Positions 18,408 through 27,080 of a DNA stretch of 64,000 bases are shown here, piece after piece. Origin of the DNA: Thermoplasmatales archaeon. GTDB taxonomy: Archaea > Thermoplasmatota > Thermoplasmata > Thermoplasmatales > Thermoplasmataceae. The notes beneath the pieces are model-generated. The model was not told the DNA's origin. It was given only the letters and a program-made list of their open reading frames with translations, and made no database searches. Both the position numbers and the translations under genes were made by a program. Position 1 is the first letter of the stretch, and each line of letters opens with the position of its first letter. Where the stretch lies: NCBI GenBank assembly GCA_016806715.1, contig CP060531.1, forward strand, positions 915,966 to 979,965, read 5' to 3'.

Positions 18408-19040
18408 ATGGATAAATCACATAATATACTCATGATAGCTCTTGTGGTCGTAGTCCTGGCATCAGGAGTGAGCCTCGGATACGCAGCTACCCACATCAAT
18501 GCGACGCCAGCAAGCAAGGCGGTTTCCCTGACTCTTGTAATCAACCCGGACAGGTTCTTCAACAGTTCTGTCGGAACCCAACCTTCTTACTTCATACTCA
18601 ACAACGGAACACTGCAGTCTGCGGAATACATATATCTCCCGCAATACAGTACAATAGCCCTCACCATAATTGACTGGGACAGCGGCTCTTCCTATGTCTC
18701 AGCGCAGTATGCCAATGTTTCGGGAACTTCAAACAACCAGGTGGCAATATACAACAGTACGGCGGTGAATGATACTTCAATGCCGCAAGCAAATGAAAGT
18801 CCATGGATGACTTCATTCGTGAATGTCTCCAACATAGCACATACATTCACGGTTTCAGGGAACGGGATGAATGTCAACATACCTGTTCAGGGTCTGTCTA
18901 CCGAACTGGCAACATTCCAGACATCGGCACCCGGGCAGTATATCTGGGTCTGTAATGCCATGTGCGGGACCGGCCCTGGCGGAGCAGGCGGAGCAATGGC
19001 TACTGCAGGCTGGATGTGGGGATACATCAACGTGATGTAA
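18408..19040 (+). CDS. Membrane-anchored CuA-like cupredoxin
   Basis: The 210-residue protein has one N-terminal membrane anchor (residues ~7-27) and an extracytoplasmic domain of cupredoxin type. Candidate copper ligands are His145 (NIAHTF), Cys182, Cys186, Met197 and Met203, in CNAMCGTGPGGAGGAMATAGWM. The Cys-x3-Cys-G-x-G part is that of cytochrome oxidase subunit II (CxExCGxGHxxM), but the His is Pro189-Pro190 territory (CGTGP) and the Glu is missing. It would carry electrons on the outer face. A TATA box at ~18378-18388 gives a leaderless start. It shares the ligand spacing with the protein at 25795-26448. Sulfocyanin-like proteins are the alternative label. Confidence 0.75.
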   Translation: MDKSHNILMIALVVVVLASGVSLGYAATHINATPASKAVSLTLVINPDRFFNSSVGTQPSYFILNNGTLQSAEYIYLPQYSTIALTIIDWDSGSSYVSAQYANVSGTSNNQVAIYNSTAVNDTSMPQANESPWMTSFVNVSNIAHTFTVSGNGMNVNIPVQGLSTELATFQTSAPGQYIWVCNAMCGTGPGGAGGAMATAGWMWGYINVM

Positions 19041-19361
19041 ATCACCCTACCCTTTTTTGACAAAAATTGATCAACTCATTCTGATTGGCTGATTCCCTTC
19101 AAGATGAGACAAATAAGCTTTTCTGGGGTTTGTAAACCCGGATTGCTCCATATGCCGATCCACTTATGGACCTTTGCTCCCTACAAACTCCCCTCAACGG
19201 GCAGGATAGAAGGTGGCCTGCTCATACATCCCAGGCTTTGTCCAATAGATAATCCTCGGGTATTTTGCAACATTGTAGTTTCTATATCATGACAATAGAT
19301 TGATGTCGCATTCACACCCCCGCGGTCTCATTTTTATTCTGAATCTAAGAGAAAGACAAGC
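19041..19361. other. Intergenic region after the cupredoxin gene
   Basis: I see no gene in these 321 bases. A perfect inverted repeat GGGTTTGTAAACCC occurs at 19126-19139, and T runs directly follow the cupredoxin stop (ttttttg near 19051-19057), where transcription could end. Confidence 0.4.
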
Positions 19362-20108
19362 TTATAGCAAATCGGAGATTGCATCCACGCTTTCCCCTAT
19401 GACACCGCCCAGGAGTTCGGTACCAATTATGCGCTGCATAAAGGACCTCTGCGGAGGGATCTTCCTCAACTTCACCTTCATTTTCAGCTCCGATGCCAGA
19501 TCCTTCACGACCTGGTCGTAGGGCTTGATTCCATCTATAAGCTTCATGCCCAGGGCTGCAGAAGGCGTGAAGACCTCTCCTGTCGAAGCCTTTTCCATTT
19601 CCTCGCTGGATAGTTTCCTCTTCCTGCCAACCTCTGACCTGAATGTTTCAAAGATGTCGTTCAGGAGTGCCTGGTACTGATTCCTCTCTTCCTCATCCAT
19701 GGCCCTGAACGGAGAAAGCATGTCCTTGTGTGCCCCAACCTTCATTATTGATACTTCAACCCCTATTTTTCTCAGCATGCCGGAAACATTAGGCATCATG
19801 CTTATGACACCTATGGAACCAACAAGGGATGTATGCATGCAGTATATTTTTCCTGCCGCGCATGCCATCCAGTAAGCCCCTGATGCCGCCATGCCCTCAA
19901 CGTATGCATACACGGGCTTGCTTTCCGCAACTTCAAGCAGCTTGTTGTAGAGAATCTCTGTGGCATTGGCATCTCCGCCACCTGAGTCTATGGTGAGAAC
20001 AAGGCCCCTTGCCTTCCTTGATCGCTTAACGTAATCCAGTGCCGGCAAATATTCAGCCGCCTTCTGCCGGGTTATCCTTCCCCGGAATTCTATTTCAGCT
20101 ATAAACAT
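19362..20108 (-). CDS. sppA: S49-family serine peptidase (SppA-like), apparently soluble
   Basis: This 248-residue protein matches the catalytic half of signal peptide peptidase A/ClpP-like S49 enzymes. It has LVLTIDSGGGDANATEILYN, the nucleophile Ser region VEGMAASGAYWMACAA, SLVGSIGVI and a following Lys (MKVGAHKDMLSPFR) that fits the Ser/Lys dyad. Unlike usual SppA there is no membrane segment from this start. The start at 20108 is chosen because MFIAEIEF begins the domain and a TATA box (tataaat, ~20128-20135) lies 24 bases upstream. A longer reading from 20186 adds a Cys-rich, unlikely leader. Substrates are unknown. It diverges from the acetyl-CoA synthetase gene. Confidence 0.85.
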   Translation of the reverse strand: MFIAEIEFRGRITRQKAAEYLPALDYVKRSRKARGLVLTIDSGGGDANATEILYNKLLEVAESKPVYAYVEGMAASGAYWMACAAGKIYCMHTSLVGSIGVISMMPNVSGMLRKIGVEVSIMKVGAHKDMLSPFRAMDEEERNQYQALLNDIFETFRSEVGRKRKLSSEEMEKASTGEVFTPSAALGMKLIDGIKPYDQVVKDLASELKMKVKLRKIPPQRSFMQRIIGTELLGGVIGESVDAISDLL

Positions 20109-20250
20109 GATTTCACAGGCTGTCCGGAAATTTATACATTTGCAAAGATACATGGTTGAACCGCATCGCCTTAGATTTGAGGTCAATGTTTATTTATGTA
20201 TGCGGCAATACAAAAGAGAACCTGTAAGCGGTTCAAAGAGTTGATTCATT

Positions 20251-22374
20251 ATGCAGAATGATCCGGCAAATGCTGAGAAAGAATTGAACACTGATCTGAA
20301 TGTTATATTCAAGCCAAAGACCGTGGCTGTCATAGGTGCCTCGAGAGACCCGGACAAGATAGGTTACCAGATTGTCCTTAACCTGAAGGACGGCGGGTAT
20401 ACGGGCAGAATTGTCCCCATAAACCCGAAGGCTGAGGAAATCCTTGGAATAAAGTGCTATCCATCACTGAAGGATGTTGAGGGAGACATAGAGCTGGCGA
20501 TCATCTCAATACCGGCCAAATACACACCGGCTGCTGCGAAAGAGTGCGGAGAGCGGGGAGTGAAGGGCATAATCATTGTCGCCTCCGGGTTTTCCGAGGT
20601 TGGAAACCACCAGCTTGAGGCTGACTTGGTGAACGCCCTGAAGGGTTACAGTACCAGGCTCCTTGGACCCAACGTAGTGGGCCTGATGAACAATACTATA
20701 AGGCTTAACGCTTCCTTCGGCCCATACCTGCCTTATCCTGGAAAGATAGGAATGGTATCCCAGAGCGGTGCCATGATCATCGCGCTGGATGCAAGGACAT
20801 GGGTGGACAGGATTGGAATGAGTTACTTGGTGAGCATCGGGAACATGGCTGACCTGAATTTCTCGGACCTTGTGAATTTCCTTGTCAATGATGACGACAC
20901 GTCATGCATATCCCTTTACGTGGAGGGAATAAAGGACGGCAGAAGTTTCCTTGATGCCGTTAAAGTGTCAAAGAAACCCATAGTCATGCTGAAATCCGGC
21001 CGGTCCATGCACGGTTCCATAGCGGCTTCGTCCCATACAGGATCGCTGGCCGGATCAGACAAGGTATATGATGGTGCGATGAAACAGGCTGGAATACTCA
21101 GGGCAAATACAATAGACGACCTGTTCGACAAGTCTCTTGCCCTGTCACTGCAGCCAACAATGAAAGGCCCGAATATGCTTATTATAACAAACGGTGGAGG
21201 AATAGGTGTACTTGCCACAGATGCGGGAGAAATGTATGGTGTTCCCGTCGACACTCCAGGCGACGCCCTCAGGCAGAAACTTTCCAAGTTCATGCCGGAA
21301 TTCGGAAGCACAAAGAACCCCATAGACCTCACGGCAATGGCGACCGGCAGTTCTTATCAGGATGCTGTCAGGACTGCGCTGGATGACGACGGAGTCGATG
21401 GGCTGGTGGTCCTTTATTGCGAGGTCTCGAACCTTGACCCGCAGATTGCTGCCAAGTCCATCCTTAAGGGAAAGATGGAGGCAAGAAACGACAAGCCGAT
21501 CTGTGTCGGGTTCGTTGGCGGAGAGCAGTCAAGAAGAGCAATAGAATGGCTGCAGAAGAACGAGATACCATCGTATCCTTCACCGGAAAAGGCTGTAATG
21601 TCCATGTCGACACTCAGGCAGCATGAGATCCTGAACCGGAGTATCTGCCTGGCAAACAGCGAGATAGATGGCCTAGACAGAACCGGGGTATCAGGGATAC
21701 TCGCCGACCTGAAGAAATCGGGAACAACGGTGCTGAATGAGCTCGATTCCAAGAAGATTTTTTCAATGTATGGAATACCGGTAAACCGCATGGAGCTTGC
21801 AAAGAATGAGGGCGACCTGAAAAACGTAGCAGGGAAGTTCAAGTTCCCGGTTGCAATGAAGATACAGAGCCCTGACATTACGCACAAGTTCGACGTTGGA
21901 GGAGTAAGGCTGAACGTGAAATCCCAGGATGAAATGACAGCCGCCTTCAGGGATATTATGTCCACTGTAAAGGAAAAGGCTCCGGATGCAAGAATAGATG
22001 GAATCGTGGTAGAGGACATGCTCAAGCCGGGGCTTGAAACAATCGTGGGCACGCTGAAGGATCCAAGTTTTGGCCCGACCGTTATGTTCGGTATGGGCGG
22101 CACCAACGTAGAGGTTCTCGGTGACGTGTCCTTCAGGGTTGCACCGGTATGCCGCGAAGATGCATCTGCGATGATATCTGAAACCATGATATCAAAGCTG
22201 TTCAAGGGAACGCGCGGAAGACCTGACCTGGATTCTGAGGCAGTTATAGAAATCCTGATGAGAATCTCATGGCTTGCAAGGAATCATCCTGAAATCAAGG
22301 AGATTGACGCAAACCCCGTAATGGTGTATGATAAAGGCGCAGTGGCGGTTGACGCCAGGATAATACTGCAGTAA
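20251..22374 (+). CDS. Acetyl-CoA synthetase (ADP-forming), fused alpha-beta
   Basis: The enzyme converts acetyl-CoA (or another acyl-CoA) plus ADP and phosphate into the acid, CoA and ATP, the main substrate-level ATP step of peptide- and sugar-fermenting archaea. It is one chain of 707 residues: a CoA-binding Rossmann domain (FKPKTVAVIGASRDPDKIGY), a ligase domain with the phosphorylated His262 in SSHTGSLAGSD, and an ATP-grasp domain from ~residue 490 (FPVAMKIQSPDITHKFDVGGV). It starts at an ATG with a TATA-like stretch at ~20189-20196. It is the natural partner of korAB for acetate formation. Confidence 0.93.
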   Translation: MQNDPANAEKELNTDLNVIFKPKTVAVIGASRDPDKIGYQIVLNLKDGGYTGRIVPINPKAEEILGIKCYPSLKDVEGDIELAIISIPAKYTPAAAKECGERGVKGIIIVASGFSEVGNHQLEADLVNALKGYSTRLLGPNVVGLMNNTIRLNASFGPYLPYPGKIGMVSQSGAMIIALDARTWVDRIGMSYLVSIGNMADLNFSDLVNFLVNDDDTSCISLYVEGIKDGRSFLDAVKVSKKPIVMLKSGRSMHGSIAASSHTGSLAGSDKVYDGAMKQAGILRANTIDDLFDKSLALSLQPTMKGPNMLIITNGGGIGVLATDAGEMYGVPVDTPGDALRQKLSKFMPEFGSTKNPIDLTAMATGSSYQDAVRTALDDDGVDGLVVLYCEVSNLDPQIAAKSILKGKMEARNDKPICVGFVGGEQSRRAIEWLQKNEIPSYPSPEKAVMSMSTLRQHEILNRSICLANSEIDGLDRTGVSGILADLKKSGTTVLNELDSKKIFSMYGIPVNRMELAKNEGDLKNVAGKFKFPVAMKIQSPDITHKFDVGGVRLNVKSQDEMTAAFRDIMSTVKEKAPDARIDGIVVEDMLKPGLETIVGTLKDPSFGPTVMFGMGGTNVEVLGDVSFRVAPVCREDASAMISETMISKLFKGTRGRPDLDSEAVIEILMRISWLARNHPEIKEIDANPVMVYDKGAVAVDARIILQ

Positions 22375-22402
22375 CGGATGAAAGCAATGTGTCAGGTGCT
22401 GC

Positions 22403-22750
22403 CTATTTTTCCCACCTGACGATCCAGTTGTCCAGATCGCCCAGTATTGCTCGCAACTCCCTCCCTTTCTCGGAGAACGCGTAATGCACAGCAGGAGGTG
22501 CGCCCTGCGTAACAGTCCTGGCAATGATGCCTGCATCCACAAGGTCAGAAAGCCTGTCCGAAAGACTGCTTGAACTGATATTAGGTATCCTCCTCTTCAA
22601 CTCATTGAACCTGACCGGTTCGCCAAGGGTTATTCCGTGCAGCACCGACAGAGTCCACGCCTTGAATAGCCTGTTGTAACCGTTCGTGATAATCTTGCAG
22701 TAACTCATTGTCTGTTGGTCAATGGCTTCGTACTTAGTAGTAACTTCCAT
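22403..22750 (-). CDS. HxlR-family winged-helix regulator
   Basis: This 115-residue DNA-binding protein has the HxlR pattern: a Cys near the N-terminus (MSYCKII), KAWTLSVLHGI, VRFNELKRRIPNISSSSLSDRLSDLVDAGIIARTV (recognition helix), and a wing ending VHYAFSEKGRELRAIL. HxlR proteins often respond to oxidants or electrophiles. The first Cys could take part, but this is inference. It is divergent from the YceI-like gene, its likely target. Confidence 0.88.
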   Translation of the reverse strand: MEVTTKYEAIDQQTMSYCKIITNGYNRLFKAWTLSVLHGITLGEPVRFNELKRRIPNISSSSLSDRLSDLVDAGIIARTVTQGAPPAVHYAFSEKGRELRAILGDLDNWIVRWEK

Positions 22751-22786
22751 ACTATCTCAATAGGATAATACTACTTAGTTTAATAA
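22731..22786. promoter_or_regulatory. Divergent hxlR/yceI promoter with repeated TACTTAGT boxes
   Basis: The octamer TACTTAGT occurs at 22731-22738 (inside the first codons of the HxlR gene) and at 22772-22779, 41 bases apart, or about four helical turns. The second copy directly precedes the TATA box tttaataa (~22779-22786) that serves the leaderless YceI gene. A dimer bridging both boxes could repress both genes. Confidence 0.4.
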
Positions 22787-22806
22787 TCATATTGGTATTT
22801 CCACAC

Positions 22807-23355
22807 ATGGTTGATACAGAACAACAGAGGAACTGGACAGTAGACCAGTCACATACGACGGTGGAATTTTCGGTCAGGCACATGATGATATCAAGTGTCA
22901 AGGGATTTTTCGAGAAAGTTGAAGGCGAGATAACAGGAAGCCCGGAAAAATTACAGGATGGACATGCACATATCAGGATACTGACGGGTAGCGTCAGCAC
23001 CAGGGACCAGACCAGGGACGGACACCTGAAGTCGCCGGATTTCTTCTATTCAGAGAAATACCCCTCAATGGACTTCGTGACAACTGAGATTACCGGGAAA
23101 ACCGGCAATGAATACCTGATCAAGGGAAAACTCACCATAAGGGATGTCACGAAGGAAGTAACCCTTGACGGAGAGATGGAGGGCACCATAAAGGACCCGT
23201 ACGGAAACAACAGGTTCGGCTTCTCGGCGGAGGGGGAAATCAACCGCGAAGACTTCGGGCTCAAGTGGAACTCAGTCCTTGAAACCGGCGGCGTGATGGT
23301 TGGAACAAAAGTAAAGATATCCATCCACATAGAAGCAGTAGAAAAGAAAAACTGA
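22807..23355 (+). CDS. YceI-like lipid-binding protein
   Basis: The 182-residue protein fits the YceI lipocalin-like family, which binds isoprenoid or quinone-type lipids. Marks are WTVDQSHTTVEFSVRHMMISSVKGFFEKVEGEI, SVSTRDQTRDGHLKSPDFFYSEKYP and the end strand GVMVGTKVKISIHIEAV. No signal peptide is seen, so it is probably cytoplasmic. The ATG at 22807 is preferred over a TTG at 22792 because a TATA box lies ~24 bases upstream. It is divergent from the HxlR regulator. Confidence 0.88.
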   Translation: MVDTEQQRNWTVDQSHTTVEFSVRHMMISSVKGFFEKVEGEITGSPEKLQDGHAHIRILTGSVSTRDQTRDGHLKSPDFFYSEKYPSMDFVTTEITGKTGNEYLIKGKLTIRDVTKEVTLDGEMEGTIKDPYGNNRFGFSAEGEINREDFGLKWNSVLETGGVMVGTKVKISIHIEAVEKKN

Positions 23356-23396
23356 TTGAAAAATTATTTACGCCTGCCACAAGGCAGGCAATTACT

Positions 23397-25010
23397 TTAT
23401 TCCCCGTATTCCGTTGTCCGGTATATTTTTACCAGTGTCCCGCTAATGAATAGCATAAGCCCGATGCCTATTCCATAACCGGCTTCCTGAGACACAATAG
23501 AGGGGTTGAGTGGCATGATTATGAAGAGGATCACGATCGCACAGAAAACAAGGAATGCAGAGATCAGGGTGTATGTGACCGGTTTCATCTTTACGTCCTT
23601 CTTCTCGAGAGGTGTCAAGATCTCCCTCCGGTGGATGTGAGTGAAATCCAGCAGGACAAGATACGCCGTCAGCATGGCGAGCAATATTGCTGAGATTCCA
23701 ACTGTCGGATTGAATGATATAATAGACGGGATTGCCAGTGAACCGGTGCCGAAAGCGGATATTCCCGTAAATGCCAGTAGTATGTAGACCATTCCCGGAT
23801 TATTGAGCTTGGTCTTCCTGTATTTTATTGACCAGATTGCGGCCTCGACGACAACAAATATGGACAACCCTACAACCACGAAAAACAGTAAGACATCCAT
23901 GTCAGGTATGAACATCGCAGGGGTAAGGGCTCCCCAGATAGACAATCCCACAAGATACGCAATGCCTATGATACCGAGTGAAACTGTCACAGGCCTGTCG
24001 ATCATTGAGAGGCTGTTGTTCCGGTCAAGAACCGGAAGTGCGAGAAGATATAGAAGCGGGGCACCGGCAAAAATTACCGTCGCCCAGAAAGGATCGATTA
24101 TGGATGAAACCTGGAAATCCATGGCCTTGTAAACGAACAGCAGGAACCACGGAGGGTACAGGGGACCGGAGAATGCCGTGCCCGCTGCAACCTGCGGAAA
24201 TGGGCTGAAAAGGGTTGGAACGTTAGGCAGCGCGACCACGACGGATGGGATCAGGACGATGGCAGAAAATGTGTAAAGTGCTATCTGTACCATGAATAAC
24301 ATATTGTATGGATACCATGGCTTGTATTCGGATGTCTCCACATCCACTAGCGGTGCCCTGTATTTTGATTCACCCCTTCGGGGCATTATTGTGTTGTATT
24401 CTGCAAGGAAAAAATGCCCAAGGAATAGGATCCCTATTACTGCTACCAGAATTATGTGCCATCCCAACATCCTCTGAAACAGGGATGCTGTGGTACCATT
24501 GCCAAAGAATATGCCTTCAAGGTATGTCCCGATAACAGGGGTTTCAGCCGCTATACCCTTCCCGACTCCAGTCGCATTTGCGGCAAGGACATCCCCACTC
24601 ATAGAATATCCAAAGAACCCAACTGCCAGCGTTGTCAGGAGCAGAAGGACTCCGGTAAACCACTGATTCTTTCTTGGTTTCTTGTAAGCACCGACAAAAA
24701 GGTTTCTCAAGAGATGCAGGTACAGCAGTGCTATCATTGCGTAAGCACCGTAAAGGTGTGTTGTGAGGATTATGGAACCAAATGGGGTGGAATTAAGAAA
24801 ATTCTCGGTGCTCGTATAGGCTGAAGTTGGCTGGTAGTAGAATAGTATGACCAGCCCTGTTATGACCTCATACAGGAAAGCGAACATAACCATTGCTCCT
24901 GTCCAGTACCACATTCCACCCCTCTTTCTCATGTAATCCGGAACTTTTCTCGGAAGCGGTTGTGGATTGTTCATTATACGTATTATTTCATTATTTTCTC
25001 GTTCTGTCAT
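23397..25010 (-). CDS. Cytochrome b of a bc-type quinol-oxidising complex
   Basis: This 537-residue membrane protein carries two heme b ligand pairs: His85/His99 (THLYGAYAMIALLYLH) and His185/His199 (GWHIILVAVIGILFLGH), each with the 13-residue spacing of bc1-type cytochrome b. The quinol-site motif, normally PEWY, is PPWF at 286-289. There are about five more membrane segments after the standard b core. It would oxidise quinol and pass electrons to the Rieske protein encoded 13 bases upstream. It is the last gene of the cupredoxin-Rieske-cytochrome b operon. Confidence 0.92.
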   Translation of the reverse strand: MTERENNEIIRIMNNPQPLPRKVPDYMRKRGGMWYWTGAMVMFAFLYEVITGLVILFYYQPTSAYTSTENFLNSTPFGSIILTTHLYGAYAMIALLYLHLLRNLFVGAYKKPRKNQWFTGVLLLLTTLAVGFFGYSMSGDVLAANATGVGKGIAAETPVIGTYLEGIFFGNGTTASLFQRMLGWHIILVAVIGILFLGHFFLAEYNTIMPRRGESKYRAPLVDVETSEYKPWYPYNMLFMVQIALYTFSAIVLIPSVVVALPNVPTLFSPFPQVAAGTAFSGPLYPPWFLLFVYKAMDFQVSSIIDPFWATVIFAGAPLLYLLALPVLDRNNSLSMIDRPVTVSLGIIGIAYLVGLSIWGALTPAMFIPDMDVLLFFVVVGLSIFVVVEAAIWSIKYRKTKLNNPGMVYILLAFTGISAFGTGSLAIPSIISFNPTVGISAILLAMLTAYLVLLDFTHIHRREILTPLEKKDVKMKPVTYTLISAFLVFCAIVILFIIMPLNPSIVSQEAGYGIGIGLMLFISGTLVKIYRTTEYGE

Positions 25011-25023
25011 TTTTGCACCAATT

Positions 25024-25779
25024 TCAGTCGTTTATTGTTGTAACATCGGTCTGGCTGGATGAAGATACCGGGTTCCCGCCACTGAGATCACTTGTGTGAC
25101 CGAAGATTGTAGGACCTGCAAGAGATTTCACGGTGTATGTGTCGCTGCTGCTTTCCCAGCTCAGGATAACATTCGGCAATGGACTCTTGGTGGGTCCCGT
25201 TACCACGGAGAAACCCTTGTACGGATCGTATGTGCTCCCGTGGCAGTTGCAGTTTATGAAACCTGTGTTGCTGGCTCCAGAATGGCCGGGATGGTTTGGT
25301 ATTGCTGTTCCCGGCTTGTAGAAGTGAATGGAGGGGGGAGTGCATCCAAGATGCTGGCATATCGCACTTGATGAAACAACAGATTTGTATGGCCCGGCAC
25401 CGCCGGGGGATCTGAATGATCCTCCAGTTGCGGGTATCTGTACGTTGTAGGGGCTTATGGAAACGTCATTACCGCTTGAGTCACCCAGCCTGAGCAGGAA
25501 ATTTGGTTCATTCTGGAGCGGGTAGTCAAAAACGACTGCTGCCGGGTTGTTCACCGTGAGGTCACTTGTCTTTATTGGCTTTCCCGTTGAAGCATTCACA
25601 AGCGTAAGTGTGGGGTATGTGGATATCCCGACACTTCCGGGTATCAGATTCTGGATTGCACCACGAGCGGCTCCTATTGTCACCGCACCCACCCCCAGCG
25701 CCATCATCACTTTCAGGAAATTGCGCCTGGATATATCCGGCGGTGTGCTATTCTTCGGTTCCTTCCTGACCTCAACCAT
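25024..25779 (-). CDS. Rieske iron-sulfur protein
   Basis: The protein (251 aa) binds a [2Fe-2S] cluster through Cys141 and His143 (CQHLGC, with Cys146) and Cys177/His180 (CNCHGSTYD, with Cys179), the two classic Rieske boxes. The N-terminus has a twin-arginine signal-anchor (SRRNFLKVMMALGVGAV), so it is exported folded and stays bound by that helix. It links cytochrome b to the copper protein encoded just upstream. Confidence 0.95.
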   Translation of the reverse strand: MVEVRKEPKNSTPPDISRRNFLKVMMALGVGAVTIGAARGAIQNLIPGSVGISTYPTLTLVNASTGKPIKTSDLTVNNPAAVVFDYPLQNEPNFLLRLGDSSGNDVSISPYNVQIPATGGSFRSPGGAGPYKSVVSSSAICQHLGCTPPSIHFYKPGTAIPNHPGHSGASNTGFINCNCHGSTYDPYKGFSVVTGPTKSPLPNVILSWESSSDTYTVKSLAGPTIFGHTSDLSGGNPVSSSSQTDVTTIND

Positions 25780-25794
25780 CTCTTCACGACCAGA

Positions 25795-26448
25795 TCATGA
25801 AACCGTGACTGAACCCATCATCCAGCCAGGAGTGGTCATTGCACCGGAGAGACTGCCGGGACCGCTGCCGCATGGGACATTGCACATCCAGTTATAACTC
25901 CCTGTGGTATTTGCATAAAACTGTGCAAACTCCACCATCTGGGTTCCCACAGGCACATTCAGGTCCTGGGCACTTCCAAATAAGTTCGGGATAGTGAATG
26001 TATGCGAGATATTGGCCTCTGACATGTTCTTCACAGCCATGGAATTATGGATTATGTTTATGGCGCTAGTGCCTGCGTTTGTTGCATTTATCATTGTACT
26101 GTTAAGTACATACACAACCCCCCCGATTGTTCCGGAGACGTTGGTGTAAGTTGCTGGAGTACCATAGCCAGGACCGGAGTCGTAATTAAATATTGTCAGA
26201 TCTATGAGCCTGCCAGCCGGGATTGTGATGTTTGCCGAGGAATGCAGCGTGCCATTTTCAAGTACGAAATATGCAGGCTGGCTGGTCACCGTGCTGTTGA
26301 AATAGAGCCCGGGGATTATTACAAGATTCAGGTTGTACGGGCCGATGCTCACGGGAGTTCCTCCCTGATGGTTATACGCTATGCCGACGCCAATTCCGCC
26401 AACTACAACGATTGCAATCACTATTGAGTAGAATACCTTCTCGTTCAT
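25795..26448 (-). CDS. CuA-like cupredoxin of the bc-complex operon
   Basis: This 217-residue protein has an N-terminal membrane helix (residues ~7-25) and an external cupredoxin domain. Candidate copper ligands His149 (NISHTF), Cys189, Cys193, Met204 and Met210 lie in CNVPCGSGPGSLSGAMTTPGWM, with exactly the same spacing as its paralogue at 18408-19040. In both, the CuA His is replaced by Pro. It is the first gene of the operon, 15 bases before the Rieske gene, and should accept electrons from that complex. A TATA-like element (attatatcc on the minus strand, ~26478-26486) lies upstream. Confidence 0.78.
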   Translation of the reverse strand: MNEKVFYSIVIAIVVVGGIGVGIAYNHQGGTPVSIGPYNLNLVIIPGLYFNSTVTSQPAYFVLENGTLHSSANITIPAGRLIDLTIFNYDSGPGYGTPATYTNVSGTIGGVVYVLNSTMINATNAGTSAINIIHNSMAVKNMSEANISHTFTIPNLFGSAQDLNVPVGTQMVEFAQFYANTTGSYNWMCNVPCGSGPGSLSGAMTTPGWMMGSVTVS

Positions 26449-26557
26449 CTATTATCTAAAATCGTCATAATCTGCAGGATATAATTGAGTGACCTAATAT
26501 ATAAGGTGAATATCAAATAAGTAAATACGGGCAGATCACAGCTGATTCGGGGCGGTT

Positions 26558-26920
26558 TCATTCTCCAAGTATTTCTTTTGCTGCCTTGATGGGAACTATA
26601 CAGATCATCTTCATGTCAGTTTCCGCTTTCATCCCGTGGTAAATGTTTGGAGGAATGAATATGAAACTGTCTGGTTTTGACTTGAAGACCCTGTCCCCGA
26701 TGGTCACCTCGCCGTTTCCGGAAATCATGTAAATCTCGTGCTCGTAATCGTGCACATGATACGGCGTATTTTTGCCCTTCTCAACAGTTATCAAGCGCAT
26801 GGAGAATGTGGGAGCACAGTCCCTGTGCGTGATGAGCCACCTTATCTTGGCTCCACCTGGCATGCTCATTTCCTGTACTTCCTTATGGTCTTTCACAAAA
26901 CCCTTGACCTCGGACTGCAT
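26558..26920 (-). CDS. Cupin-domain protein
   Basis: This 120-residue single-domain cupin shows the two motifs: GKNTPYHVHDYEHEIYMISG (His-x-His ... Glu metal ligands) and PDSFIFIPPNIYHGMK (second His). It probably binds a divalent metal and may be an isomerase, dioxygenase or ligand sensor; the substrate is not evident. It is a single gene on the minus strand. Confidence 0.82.
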   Translation of the reverse strand: MQSEVKGFVKDHKEVQEMSMPGGAKIRWLITHRDCAPTFSMRLITVEKGKNTPYHVHDYEHEIYMISGNGEVTIGDRVFKSKPDSFIFIPPNIYHGMKAETDMKMICIVPIKAAKEILGE

Positions 26921-27080
26921 GGTTTGCCATGGTCTTACGCGAAATAAATGTTACCCTTCCTGACAAAATCCTGACGAAATAATTTCCTAATTAGAGAGCG
27001 AATAGAACGTTCCTGTAGAGGCATTCAGCATTCACGGAAAAGAGGCAAAATCCTTTAATGTGATACCCAATTGAACCTTC

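Noticed and set aside
19126-19139. The perfect palindrome GGGTTTGTAAACCC as a regulatory site
   Set aside because: It lies downstream of a gene, far from any start; it may be chance or part of a transcript end, so I list it only within the intergenic entry.
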